Source: Rhynchosporium graminicola (taxonomy: Eukaryota; Ascomycota; Leotiomycetes; Helotiales; Ploettnerulaceae). From it: 43,912 nt of DNA. The notes under the pieces were generated by a model. It did not search any database, had not been told where the DNA came from, and worked only from the letters and a program-made list of their open reading frames with translations. Positions 10,463 through 21,903 of this stretch are shown here, one piece after another. A program made the position numbers and the translations under genes. Where the stretch lies: positions 358,003-401,914 of the forward strand of contig FJUW01000020.1 in assembly GCA_900074885.1 (NCBI GenBank). Reading direction: 5' to 3'. Position 1 is the first letter of the stretch. Each line of letters begins with the position of its first letter.

Positions 10463-10873
10463 AGTACAGAAATATGGCCAGGGACTACTACGAGTTCTTG
10501 CACCTCTTGCTATGCTTATGAATATCCCGTCCTTTTCCCATCACGTCGAATGGTTTCAAAGCCCAACGATCTGCTTTACTTTGAAACGGAGAAGTCTAGG
10601 ATATTCAAATGGTATAATTGATTTCCTCTGCTATCGTAGAAATTACTAGAAGTCTTTGTAGTCGATTAATATCGTCTTCGCTTTACCGATAACCATGTCA
10701 TTACAATATGCACAGTGAGGTGTCAAAATTTGTGAACACCCTCACTGGCCCGGCTGCGCGTCAAGTGATGCGTCACATGTCAGAATGAATATCGCTGACA
10801 AATGGTCATTCAGACAGCGTAGATTTTCACTTCTCTTCACTGCGATGCCTTGAGACAGGGAGCAACCAGTGTA
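10463..10873. other. Intergenic with hAT-like hairpin, no gene
   Basis: No convincing ORF. The stretch contains the inverted CAGTGAGGTGT hairpin at 10713-10747 and, next to it, a GTCAAGTGATGCGTCAC segment. A similar GTCAAGTGATAGCTCAC segment occurs near 6793, upstream of the HET pseudogene. That suggests both intergenic regions carry remnants of one short repeat. Confidence 0.4.
10713..10747. repeat. 35-bp hairpin made of two inverted hAT-type ends
   Basis: The left arm reads CAGTGAGGTGTCAAAATT and the right arm is its near-perfect inverse, ending ACACCCTCACTG. CAGTG-starting inverted repeats with GTGTCAAAATT are typical of fungal hAT transposon ends. Here the two ends almost touch, so this is either the foldback terminus of a longer element or an extreme internal-deletion product. 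No 8-bp target duplication was identified around it. Confidence 0.55.
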
Positions 10874-11390
10874 TTATTTGGGAACATAGGTCATAGGCCT
10901 GTCTAGGATGGTTTCATCGCGTCGCCAGAACATGGAATACATGGCGGCAGGCTTGACAGTGCCTCTGGGGGCTCGACCCAGTGTAGGTGCCGGTTTGTGG
11001 CTATAAGGCGGCATTGGGCATCTGGCGAGGCTCCACGGGCTCGCATCTGACTCCATCATCGGTACTGTTGTAGTCAGCGTCGAATCTTCTCATGTACTCT
11101 GCGTGGGTCATGTACCAAAGTAGCATTAGCCTGTCGGTACTATACGTCCAGAAAACCACAAAGACCTGCTATAGGCAATTAAAGGCGCGGGGACCAACTT
11201 CGGCATTATGATCAGTGTCACTTTCAAAGGGTACTAGGCCCCAAACTATTGTGTTCGAAATAGGGTCGTCCCGCTGCGCAACAGTCTCGAGGCACGCGTT
11301 AAGCTCAGTGATTTCAATAAGGTCGCCAGCGAGATTCCGCGATCTCTTTCTGCAGACGCGTATCTGTACTAGGATAAGAACTAACTGCAT
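10874..11390 (-). pseudogene. Unrecognised protein gene, broken by a stop and a frameshift
   Basis: From the ATG at 11390 the frame reads a plausible globular protein (LIEITELNACLETVAQRDD, WGLVPFESDTDHNAEVGP) to TAG 11171-11169. It continues in the same frame as QVFVVFWTYSTDRLMLLWY and YMRRFDADYNSTDDG to about 11020. A different frame then remains open to 10874 with RGTVKPAAMYSMFW and ILDRPMTYVPK. The run of coding-like sequence across a single TAG and a single frame change suggests one decayed gene. I do not recognise the family, and 5' exons beyond 11390 are possible. Confidence 0.5.
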
Positions 11391-11450
11391 CTTAGCATAA
11401 CTATATTCGAAGCTCTCATATCTATACTTACCTTTCAGACACCTAAGTCT

Positions 11451-11723
11451 ATGTTTACGATCCTAGGACCGGAAGAGAGCACTCAGAACGTGGACAGTAT
11501 CGGGTTATTCGACACCGAAATGTACATGTCCGGGATGCACGGTGCGCACGCTAACGGAAAGACCTCCTCGTTCAAACGTTGTTTATTCTTGAAAAATATC
11601 AGTACTGCCGATGACATCTCCTGTCTTGCAGCCACTCTCGGCGACGATCAGAGGATTACGTTTCTTCCCATCATCCCCAATTGTGAGGATATGTACTTTA
11701 TCAAAGGCTCCCAGGTCGACTGA
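11451..11723 (+). CDS. Hypothetical 90-residue ORF
   Basis: ATG to TGA, composition not RIP-like. The product (MFTILGPEESTQNVDSIG to FIKGSQVD) has no signal peptide or membrane segment and four cysteines without a spacing I recognise. It is flanked by decayed sequence on both sides and is divergent from the preceding pseudogene with about 60 bp between them. It may be a fragment of a larger gene. Confidence 0.3.
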   Translation: MFTILGPEESTQNVDSIGLFDTEMYMSGMHGAHANGKTSSFKRCLFLKNISTADDISCLAATLGDDQRITFLPIIPNCEDMYFIKGSQVD

Positions 11724-12375
11724 AACGATGTTGGGCCAGAGACAGTGACCGCTATGACCACTACTAACGATAGTGAGGCTTAGTTCGTGCTTTAGGGCCT
11801 ATCGAACGCACTCTTGGACATGTTGGACTTTCGTCGGCCTAATAATCAGCGCTAGGTAGCGGAGGCGAGCCTCCTTGTTTTTAATTACCTTTCCTCTATC
11901 TATTAAAGGCACGTGAGCTACTAGCTCTGATAATGTGGTAGTATATTAGTTGAAGGCTATTATAATATCACGCGAGCTGAAGAGGATATAGTCTAGCTAA
12001 GTTTATTTATCGGCAGGAGGAAATGAGTTACTAGACTTTTCAAGTAGTGAGGCCCGCGTAGTCTGTGACCCGATAGTAGCCGAGTAGCCTAGTACTTTCG
12101 TATGAAAGGTATACCTTTAGGCTCTAAGCTTTAGTTGTAATATTCCAGAACTTGAACTATTTGAGATTCTTGTATACTTTACATGTTATTATAAAGAAGA
12201 TTCGCTATAAATCGGTAAGGTAAGCTTATCACAATTAGGTAAATTGTTATCTTTGAATAATAAGTATATAACTCTGCTACTTGTACTGCTAGGTAGATAG
12301 TTGCGTTGCTATAACAATAAACGTTCTGTCCAACTAACGGGTTTCCGGAATATTTCGATTATATTCTTCAGGTCG
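11724..12375. other. Partly RIP-mutated spacer, no gene seen
   Basis: Composition drifts from normal to TpA-rich between about 11900 and 12300. No frame longer than about 40 codons has convincing content, and no terminal repeats were seen. The 3' end grades into the coiled-coil pseudogene that follows. Confidence 0.4.
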
Positions 12376-12960
12376 ACAATAAACCTACCCCAATAAAATT
12401 TCATCAAGGCGAGAATCAGAATTTGCACGACTTGAGTAACGACTTCGAGAAGCAGACAAGCGGGTAGAACAGGAGCGAAGGCGTGTAGTGCAAGCTGACG
12501 AGCGGACGACGAATAGCGAAATCGAATAGGAAAGGAAAAGAGGAAACGAAGATAAGACATACCACATTCGAAGAATACCTACGAGCCTGCTACATACTCC
12601 TCTCGAAGCCACTACATATCCAACCAGACATGAGCCGCAGTATGCACGGCTCCATATCCAGCAGTAAGAATAAGCCCCGGCTCGACCTTCTTAATGCCAT
12701 AGATAGGCTTTCTAATATTATAGCAGCGACTCTTTTAAAGAGTTTCTGAATCCATTCCTTAAGGCGCAGAATATTCTAGCTCTATCTAATATCTTAAAGA
12801 GCTCGGATAAGACTTTTGCAACCGGCTACTTAGCAAGCGAAAAGGATTTGGAGGCAAATTAGCGCTTAGCTATTGAGCGATCTATAACGCACATCATCTC
12901 CTACCTCTAGTAAGTAGAAGAGGCTCGCCGTGTACGCCTAGACGAAAAAAGGTAGGGATA
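12376..12960 (+). pseudogene. Coiled-coil fungal protein family pseudogene (copy 1, 5' half)
   Basis: Seen: a plus-strand frame from about 12400 reads as a coiled coil (EFARLE, RLREADKRVEQERRRVV, QADERTTNSEIE) with TAA/TAG at Gln positions. After a frame change near 12555 it continues as TTFEEYLRACYILLSKPL and HIQPDMSRSMHGS. Further on come ASEKDLEAN, RLAIERSITHIISYL and VEEARRVRLD, again separated by TAG/TAA where Gln is expected. The pseudogene at 39532-40690 has the same blocks (LSKPLRIQTDKSLSTQGS, EKDKEAY, RLTIE, YIISYL, VEDARCEFNL). I recall this as a widespread uncharacterised family of filamentous ascomycetes. This copy shows no trace of the C-terminal half present in the other. Minus-strand frames here (12309-12612) are shadows. 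Confidence 0.6.
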
Positions 12961-13366
12961 CTTACGAAATATCGAAAGTTCTGTAAACACATGGTCGCTA
13001 GAGTAGTAAGCATTTTCCTTATACTAATAATTATCTTATGAAATAGTTCTTATATGTCTCTATTAGACTGATAATCTCTCCCTTACATAGCATGAGCAAT
13101 CTATAAAATCCATAATAAGCTGGCCACTTAGACGATCTACAATTTGACCTCCTTCCTATGCGCTGCCTCTAAACTTTCTTCTCGAAGTGCAAGGTCGAAA
13201 TGTGTTTATCATCCTTATCCACAGCGACTGCGGTATAATAGTTCCTTGGATCGTTATCACTAGGATGTTCACCCTCTCTGTACTCTTAATCAGCTTCCGG
13301 TTTTATAGGATAATTATATCTTGAGATCGAAACTTACTGTATGATAACTTTAGTAGTACCCTTAGG
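12961..13366. other. Decayed spacer with a short minus-strand coding-like fragment
   Basis: Mostly mutated sequence. On the minus strand, between about 13298 and 13170, one frame reads EYREGEHPSDNDPRNYY followed by TAVAVDKDDKHISTLHF. It has normal amino-acid composition, ends at a TAG and has no start. It looks like a remnant exon of an unknown gene. I recognise no family. Confidence 0.3.
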
Positions 13367-13369
13367 TAA

Positions 13370-13632
13370 GGGTTTAGGGTCTTGTTCAATAGCTTTAATG
13401 AACCTAGGAGCGCGTTCGTCAGCGACAAAGTCGGGTCTTGTCTAGAGCCGAGTCTCAGTCGCGGCGGCGATAGCGACTTCTTTACCTCCCTTAATAACTT
13501 TGCTAACGAGTTTGGAACGGAGGATTTGATTTGAGGATATATTGCTCGAAGTAAAGAATGCTCTGGAAGTTGGGGAATATATTTATTTAAAGTGATTCGA
13601 GAGGTAGATGTGCATTGCAATAAGAGTGATAA
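13370..13632 (+). pseudogene. Host gene fragment, left part, split by Gypsy-B
   Basis: A plus-strand frame reads VLFNSFNEPRSAFVSDKVG, SRGGDSDFFTSLNNFANEFG, EDLI, stop, GYIARSKECSGSWGIYLFKV and IREVDVHCNKSD up to the LTR at 13633. The single TGA is a C-to-T change from a CGA-type codon or similar. Beyond the 8.6-kb insertion the same frame continues from 22231 for 16 more codons, which supports a single disrupted coding region. The family is not recognised. The longer minus-strand frame over this stretch (13303-13668) runs into the LTR and is a shadow. Confidence 0.5.
13628..13632. repeat. Target-site duplication of full-length Gypsy-B, left copy
   Basis: GATAA immediately before the LTR end TGTAACGAC. 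The right copy at 22226-22230 is GATAG. Five base pairs is the usual length for Ty3/Gypsy insertion, and the one difference is a G-to-A transition. Confidence 0.75.
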
Positions 13633-13954
13633 TGTAACGACATAAGACTCAAGGCAGTATATAAGCAAGAATAAACGAGTAGGGAGGCTAAGAGCGATCT
13701 TATATAGTCTACTACGAAGAAAACAAAAAGATAAGGAAGGAAGAAGAAGAGAGATAGGGTATAAAGCACCTTATATATATAAACAAGTACTAGTCAGATA
13801 CTATACCGGGTCGGATACTAGTTCTGCCGGGATACCTATGAACTTAGGCCCTATTATCTATTCTTCTTCTTATATGATATTCAGGTGAGCTATTATCATA
13901 GGCCCTATTATCTATCCTTCTTCTCATGTGATATTCAGGTAAGCTATTGTAATA
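13633..13954 (-). repeat. Gypsy-B 3' LTR (322 bp form)
   Basis: Begins TGTAACGACATAAGACTCAA and ends GCTATTGTAATA. It carries a 54-bp internal duplication (AGGCCCTATTATCTAT... occurring twice) that is also in the partner LTR at 21904-22225 but not in the 268-bp LTRs of the other two copies. Confidence 0.9.
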
Positions 13955-13956
13955 TT

Positions 13957-13966
13957 ACCCCCCCCC
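13957..13966 (-). promoter_or_regulatory. Polypurine tract of Gypsy-B
   Basis: A run of nine C on the plus strand, i.e. AGGGGGGGGGT read on the minus strand, just upstream of the 3' LTR. This is where plus-strand DNA synthesis is primed. In copy 3 the equivalent site (about 40961-40968) is degenerate (CAACCCAAC). Confidence 0.75.
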
Positions 13967-13974
13967 TAAGAAGA

Positions 13975-15430
13975 GCTTAACCCTAAGCTCGGAAGGTTAT
14001 AGTTTATACTAGAATTAGTCTTTATTATAACTGTTTTCGTCGATATTCGCGTAATAGGCGCTAGCTGCTCTTTAGTAGTAGTAAATTCTTTATCAGGTTC
14101 TAACTAGTTACGTCGCTATAATAGTACTATATTAGTTATAGCTTCTAAATCGGGCGATAAGTAGTATTTACTTTATCTATTTATAGTAGGAGTCGAGTTT
14201 AAGTAAGGCGTAGAGTATATAAAGGAAGAGGTTTATTAATATTAGAGCTTTTCCTTTTTAACCGCGATAACTACTTTAACTTATAAGTTTATTCTCCTTA
14301 GACTGCGATATAGCTCCTAGAGTAGGTATTATTACTAATTACTATAGTAGTCTGCTATAATCTTATATATTAATTAACCTAATTAACTCTTCTCTTAATA
14401 TAAGTAAGTTTCCTATTTTAGTTTTAGGGATAGTCCTTAAGTGTAGTATAAGGGTTTCACGGATCTATAATACTAACTCCTATAGTACTTTTACTAGTTC
14501 CTACTAGTGCTCTTTCGATAGCATATCGTATATATTACTTGCGGTATATTCGCGCTTTCCTTAAGATAAAGTATAATAATACTCCTATTTTAGAACTATT
14601 ATACTTATTTAATAAGCTTAACTCTAAGCTTTATAAGTATTATTCGGCGTTAAAAAGTAATTATAAGTATATAAGTTACTTAAACCTGAACGTAGTTATA
14701 TATACTAACGCGTTATAGTTACTTAACTATATTAATACGGAATATACTATTTTATCTAGTTTACTTCTTAGTAACGAAACTAAGGACGCGGAGCTAAATC
14801 GGGGCGGTATTATAGCTACTTATAAGGCGATTAATCAGATCTATTATCTTACGAAATCTACTACTCCTACTACTACGTTAGAGATTACTACTATATAATT
14901 AGTAGAGACTTAAGCTTTAAAGCATTCTATAGAGAAAGTATTTAAGGAGTTAGAGTTTATTAAAGTAGTAAGTTAAGATCTTAAATCCTTAGATACTAGT
15001 ATAATACTAATATAATATAGGATCTAGATCTTTTAATAATAGATTCGGCGAAATCTAGATTAATAATATAAATAGTATTAAAGTAAACGAAAGAGTTAAA
15101 TAATATTATATAGGAATTTATAAAGAAAGCTATATTTAAGGCTACGATATCTAATACTAGAGGAAAGAGGAATTTACTTTCTAGTTCAGAGATAGTATTA
15201 GATCTAGATACTCCCGGACCTTCTCTAAAGAAGAAACCTCGTAGGATTAGCTATTATACTTAGTTTACTACTAGAGCTATATTAGTAGATTTAAGTAAGG
15301 AGTTAGATATAATAGTTCCGGTTCTAGATATTCTAGATTTATTAGAAGTTCTAGAGAACTTAGGAGAGAAAGCTAAGGAAATAGAAGTAGTAGAAGAAGT
15401 AGAGTTTTAGATATAATATTATTATAAGGC
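13975..15430 (+). pseudogene. Antisense coding-like region of Gypsy-B (copy 2)
   Basis: On the strand opposite pol, several frame segments read as protein when TAG/TAA are taken as former Gln codons. One contains TYKAINQIYYLTKSTTPTTT, IEKVFKELEFIKVV and IRRNLD. The last, ending with TAG at about 15410, contains FIKKAIFKATISNTRGKRN, SLKKKPRRISYYT, ILVDLSKELDI and VLDILDLLEVLENLGEK. The same frame is fully open at 42112-42414 in copy 3. Function unknown. It may be an extra gene of the element or a chance frame exposed by RIP composition. Confidence 0.35.
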
Positions 15431-17008
15431 GTAATCAGGGAATTATCCTTAGTAATAAATTTTAATACTAGTAACTATAATAGCTTATTATCTTCTAAGT
15501 AACTATAATCGTCTATCTTATCTTCTTAGGCCTTAATCTATTAATCTAGTTTACGCGGAGGTTTAAGTTTACTTAAGTTAGTAGTATAAAAGTCTCTAAG
15601 CTTATATAGAGTACTTATTAAATCAGAAGCGTTATACTAAGTTAAGTCCGAGTTATAGCTTAGCTAACTAACTTAATACTTCAGATTACCTCTTAAGAGC
15701 TATATAGTAAGTATATCTTATAACTCTTATTCTTCTTAAGTAGCGATAACCTCTAAGGGTAGGTTTAGTAACCCCTAGCTTAGTAATAAGTCGTCCGGGT
15801 CCTTAAAGAGTAATTCGAGAGCGAATATATCGTATATAGAGGATCCTAAGAGTAAATCTAGCTTATAGGAGTATCTGATCTTAACTAGGACTTAGTATAA
15901 TCCTACTTAGAGGCTAGATAGCTTCTTACTCGGCTAGTAATTCTTAAGGTTCCTTATAAAGAGAAATACTTTATCTCTAACTTCCTAGTTAATACTACGC
16001 TATTTCGGGTTAGTTATAGCGCTTATCCTCTACTAAGTAGCTAGTATATTAGCTTTTATAACCTCGATAGCGGATTTAGTACGTTTAGCTAAGGATTTAA
16101 TATCAGTATAGTTAAGCTTCTCTTATAGTATTAATACTATAGGTTACTTCTAATCCTAGCTATTCCGCGGTAGTATACTTACTATATTTAAGGGTATATA
16201 GCGCTATACTAATAGAATCGTAAGGTAGAGTTACTTAAGCGCGGTCTATTATTAGTAGTAGTTCGCCCTAGTTACTTTAGTAGTAATTAATAAAAGGTCT
16301 AAGGTATTAGTTAATATACTAGTTTATAATCTCTATTTATCTATTAGTTTACTAATAGAAAGAGATAGAGAGCTTAACTTTAACTCTAATTATATAGTAA
16401 AACTCTTACTAGAAGGATAAGACTAGCTAAGCTCCTCAGTCGGATATAATTAACTTAAGGGTATATCTGAAACGATATATCTATTAGATAAATAACGTCG
16501 CTATCCTACGAGTATCGATATTATAGTAGTATAGTATTAATATAAAGTCTTTCCCTAAGCAGTTAATAAATACTAATATCCTATTAAATCCTTAGTTATT
16601 AGGCAGGAAGTCCTTAAAATCTATAGCTAAGTATTATATAAAGTAGCTAAGTACTAGTAATAAGTAGAGGAATCCTTACTATTTCGTCCGTTTCGGATAA
16701 GAGTACTAGTAAGAGCGGTAATTATAAATATATTATTTTATATCCGATATAAGTCCTTTCTAGTAGTAATAAGTAGAAATTATTTCGGCGGTCTTACGAG
16801 CGTTTAGATAAGCAGAGGAAACTTAATTATAGATTTTACTAATTGAATAGGTATATAGCGGGATATAGCGTTATACGTATAGATAATTATTATAAAGTAG
16901 TAAACTATTATTAATAGTATAGCTATCTCCTAATATATTTCGTTCCTTAGAGAACGATTCTTAGTTAAATTAGTATAGTTTCTCGATCAAATCAAAGGAG
17001 TTATATAT

Positions 17009-17710
17009 AAGTTCTGGTAGTATATTAGTCCCTAGCGATATTAGGTATATATAACTAATTTAATTAATATAATATTCAGCTAGTTCCGCGTTAATCCTAA
17101 GGTCTAAGTAGTCTAGAGGTAATAAAACCTTAGATCTATTATCCTATTTCTATTATTCCTATATCCTTAGGTCTTATTCTCTATAGCTAAGGATATTAGC
17201 TTTAGTATTATCTTTACTAAGTATATATATAATTTAGAAGTTAAATTCGGAAAGGAATTCTATTTATTTAGCTTACTTACTAGTTAGGACCTTAGTAGTT
17301 ATAAAGTACTCTAACGATTAATAGTCTATATATACGCTAGTATAGCGGTTTAGAGATATAAGTTCCGGTCTCTATTTCCGGAAAGACTTAATAATAGCGT
17401 ATAGCTCCTTATTATAGATCTCTTAGTTTAGTTCATATCTATTAAGAATATAAGAATAGAATCTAATTAGATATTACTAGTTATCTTTATATAATTAAGA
17501 GATAACTCTAGCTATTATATTATTAGAGGTATTAGTTTCTAGTTTAGTTTATAATTCAGGGTCGAAATAATATAGTTTCTATACTAATAGTAGCTATTAA
17601 TATAAATCGTTAAAGGACTTCTTATAATCGTTAGTAAAATTCTATAGTACTATAGGCCGAGTAAGTACTAAGAGAGGTTTAGCGATAAGGCCGAAATTCC
17701 GAATAAATTA
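17009..17710 (-). repeat. 702-bp direct repeat, left copy (probable assembly artefact)
   Basis: The segment starting AAGTTCTGGTAGTATATTAG and ending CCGAATAAATTA recurs at 17712-18413 with a constant offset of 703 and no indel. The only difference I found is TA versus CG (about 17220-17225 against 17923-17928). A single N at 17711 separates the copies. Confidence 0.85.
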
Positions 17711-17711
17711 N
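17711..17711. other. Single ambiguous base N at a probable contig join
   Basis: The only N in the window. It stands exactly between two 702-bp near-identical copies, which is what results when two overlapping contig ends are scaffolded without being merged. Confidence 0.85.
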
Positions 17712-18413
17712 AAGTTCTGGTAGTATATTAGTCCCTAGCGATATTAGGTATATATAACTAATTTAATTAATATAATATTCAGCTAGTTCCGCGTTAATCC
17801 TAAGGTCTAAGTAGTCTAGAGGTAATAAAACCTTAGATCTATTATCCTATTTCTATTATTCCTATATCCTTAGGTCTTATTCTCTATAGCTAAGGATATT
17901 AGCTTTAGTATTATCTTTACTAAGCGTATATATAATTTAGAAGTTAAATTCGGAAAGGAATTCTATTTATTTAGCTTACTTACTAGTTAGGACCTTAGTA
18001 GTTATAAAGTACTCTAACGATTAATAGTCTATATATACGCTAGTATAGCGGTTTAGAGATATAAGTTCCGGTCTCTATTTCCGGAAAGACTTAATAATAG
18101 CGTATAGCTCCTTATTATAGATCTCTTAGTTTAGTTCATATCTATTAAGAATATAAGAATAGAATCTAATTAGATATTACTAGTTATCTTTATATAATTA
18201 AGAGATAACTCTAGCTATTATATTATTAGAGGTATTAGTTTCTAGTTTAGTTTATAATTCAGGGTCGAAATAATATAGTTTCTATACTAATAGTAGCTAT
18301 TAATATAAATCGTTAAAGGACTTCTTATAATCGTTAGTAAAATTCTATAGTACTATAGGCCGAGTAAGTACTAAGAGAGGTTTAGCGATAAGGCCGAAAT
18401 TCCGAATAAATTA
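17712..18413 (-). repeat. 702-bp direct repeat, right copy
   Basis: Partner of 17009-17710. Sequence continues from its end into the reverse-transcriptase region. Whether both copies exist in the genome is doubtful. Confidence 0.85.
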
Positions 18414-21400
18414 TTAATAGAACTTATAGAATCCTAGAAAAGATTTTATAGCTATTATTATTTCAGGGTACTTCTAGTTTACTAATAGTACTACCTTCTC
18501 GGGATCTAGCTCGATTCTGTTAGTAGTAATAATATATCCGAGGTATTTAATCTAAGTAATATAGAATTCGCTTTTCTTAATATCTACTTAGAGTCTAATA
18601 TCTATTAAGCGTTATAATACTAATTTAATATATTCCTTATATTCCTAGAGTATTTCCGAGTATATAAGAATATTATCTAAGTAAGTTATATAGAAATTAT
18701 CTAAGTAATCTAATAGTATATTATTTATATATCGCTAATACGTACTAGGTCTATTATAGAGCCTAAAAGGTAATACTTTATATTTATAGGATCCGAAGCG
18801 GGTTCGGAAAGTAGTATACTCCTCGGATTCAGGGTCTATATAAATATAGTTAAATACTACTCGGATATCTAGTTTAGTAAAGATTACTACTTTAGATATA
18901 CGAGTTAAGAGCTTATCGATCTTAGGTATTAAGTAGGAATCCTTTCGAGTAATCGTATTAAGCTTACGATAGTTAATATAGAAGCGTAATCCTTTATCAG
19001 CTTTCTTAATAAATAGTATAAGTAATATAAAGGGACTTTAGCTAGATTCGATAAATCCCTTATTTAAGTTCTCTATAAAGTACTCTTTAGTTACTTATAG
19101 TTTATCTATAGATTACTAATATAAGAGTAAATATATATTAAGTAATAGTTCTTCTAGAATAATTTTATAATCGTATAAGTGATATAGCGGAAGAATATTA
19201 GAATCCCGCTTAGAAAAAGCTTCCTTAAGAGTATAGTACTATTCTAGTAGCTTTTCAGCTACGAGTCGTTTAGTATTAGGATCCTTAGGAGAATCGCTAT
19301 TTAGATAATCTTATAAGAAATAGTCTATCTCGTAGATACTAGTAAAGAATAATTCAGAGCTTTTATATTTTATATTAAAATAAAAAGCTATAGTACTAAT
19401 TTAGTAAATCAGAACTAGTTTCTAGATCCTTAGAAGTTAAGAGAAGTACTTATAGTAGGATTTTAGTATAAGTACCTTTCTCGATGAATTCGGAGCAGGA
19501 AAGGGTTCGGATTCCTTAGCGATAAGCGGAAATAAGTTTAATAGTAAGGATAATATGTTAATATATTATTTTACTACTATTTAGTATAATCGCTATTAGT
19601 CTAGCTAGTTTATAGCTAAGTCCCGCGCGTTAGTATAAATTTAGTAAGATCGATTAATACTAAGTTTAAAAGGAAATAAAGTTATAATTATCTCCTTATT
19701 ATATTAGAAAGTAGCTAGATAGCGTTCCGGCTATAGAAGCTTATAGTAAAGCGTATCTAGCTTAACTTGAAATCGTCGTATTTATTTAATACTAATAATT
19801 ATATCTTATTATCCTAAATCGAGGAGAATAAAAGAGTAGTTATAAATACGCTTACTATTAATAGAAAAATATAAATATATAAAATAAGTAATATAAGTTC
19901 TAATAGACTATTAGAACCTATATATTAGAATAGAATAAGGTAGTAGCTCGATTTTAATACTAAGGGCCCCTGATAGTCGTCTAGTAAGAGTACGATTAAT
20001 AAATAGATAATCGTTTACTCTAGTATCGATTAAGCTACTTATAGAGACTCTTAGCTTATTTATACTAACTATAGTCAGGTATATAAATTACTTACCTTCT
20101 ATTAGAGAGTTAAAGTCTAGATTAGAGAGATTATACTTATATAGACCTAAGAAGGAGTTTTTACCTAAGCCTTATTATTTCCCTCTAGTATTAGTCTAGA
20201 TTCGGAGAGTATATCTTCTATTACTTCCTTAGTTACTTAATCCTCTTCCGGAAATTCGTTAATTAATTAAACCTTAAGTAAATTAGAGTAATCTAGCTTA
20301 ATATAACCGAGCTATCTATAACTATAATACTTAGGGGGTTCTCCGGTCGAGGTAATAAGGCGTTTTAGCGCGGAGGGAGTATTAGACTATACTAAAGTAG
20401 AAGTATATACGTATAGTATAGGAGTAGTTTATTAAGAGGCTAAGCTTAGGGACTAGTAAAGAGTAGAACTAGTAGAGGTTATAATAGTAATAGTAAGCTT
20501 ATAGTACTATACTAGGGTAGTAGCTTTCTCGGGATAAGTACGTTCTGAGTTATAATAATATTCAGTATTAAAAGAAAATAAGGATCTAACTATAGAAGCG
20601 TAGTCCTTATTCTATATTAGTTTAATAATAAGAGTTAAAGCGCATAAGGATAATATAATCTTATCTTATATATAGAAGAACTACTCCTTCTTTTTAACTT
20701 TACTTTAGATAGTAGCGCTTTAAAATCGACTATAAAACTCAGCAAAAGTCTCGCGTATATAACTAAATTATTATATTTCTAAGTAGTAGAAAGCGTTATA
20801 GTAATTATCTTCTTTTAAACTAATAAGGAAGTTCTCTTCTAATAAGAAGATTATTTTATCGCTAGTCTTAAACTCGTTAGTAAGATACTAAGGCGTAAGA
20901 TACTCCTTAGCTAATCTAGTAACTAGTCCCTATATAAGAACGCGCTAGGAGAAGTCCGTAAGCTAATAGTCGACGTTTATAGCTAGCTAGTCTCGTATTA
21001 ATACTCTTTATTAGAGGAAAGTAAAGTCCGACTTATTATCTAAGGGCAAGATCTTCTTAGTAAGATAAGACTTCCTAAGGCGTAACTCTATCGATTCGGC
21101 GCTAGAGGAGGGAGATAGTTTATTAGGAATAATATCCTCTCTCTTAGTACTACGTATTAGAATAGGGTTTATTAGCTTATTAAACTCCGCTATACGCGGA
21201 GATTATAGTATTAGTTCTAGTAAGAGAGTCGAAGATAGGCGAGAGACCCCTATAAGGAACTTATCTTATACGGAGATTAGTCTATCTATAGTATCTTCTA
21301 GAGAGTTATTCTTCTTCTCTTAGTCCGCTAATTATTATAAGAGAGAATAGATCAGGTTCGAGTTACTTATAGTAATAAGAGTACTTAGCGATTATACTTC

Positions 21401-21903
21401 TAATAAATTTCGCTTTTATTTTCCTTTCTCTCTTAGTTAGTACTTCTTTAATAAGGTATTAATATTCTCTAGAGTAAGAGACGATTAAAGTAAGGAAAGG
21501 TATAATAGATTAGGTTCGGAGATAGAGTAAGAGAGGTCGCGTTAAGTCCCTCTAGAACTAGAGAGGTCTCTAGTTTATTAGTTAGGAGCTATTCCGGTAG
21601 CTTAAAAAAGGAGTATATTAGGGCTATTTCGGTAGCGATACGTAGAGGTTAAAGTTCCGGGGTATTTATTATATCTTCTTTCAAATCTATCTATAATTCC
21701 TTTATACTAAGGGAGTTATTAAAGGAGCGTTAGCGAAGACCTCCTCTATTATACTATTTAAAATAAGCTAAATTAAAACCTAATTAATAGTTATCCGAGA
21801 GATCTCTAGTATCTTAGCTATATATAAGTAGTTATCGAATAACTAACTTAGTAATAAGATATTATAGTAAGCTATCTCCGGCTATCTTAATCTTTTTGTT
21901 TAA

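Noticed and set aside
12309..12612. Two overlapping minus-strand ORFs with hydrophobic content
   Set aside because: They are antisense to the coiled-coil pseudogene, whose charged codons read as hydrophobic residues on the other strand.
13303..13668. 121-codon minus-strand ORF
   Set aside because: It crosses the LTR border at 13633 and mirrors the plus-strand host gene frame, so it is a shadow.
14000..15400. Possible CRISPR-like or satellite array suggested by the repetitive look of TAGTA/CTATA text
   Set aside because: The repetitiveness comes from TpA-biased composition; there is no fixed unit length or spacing.
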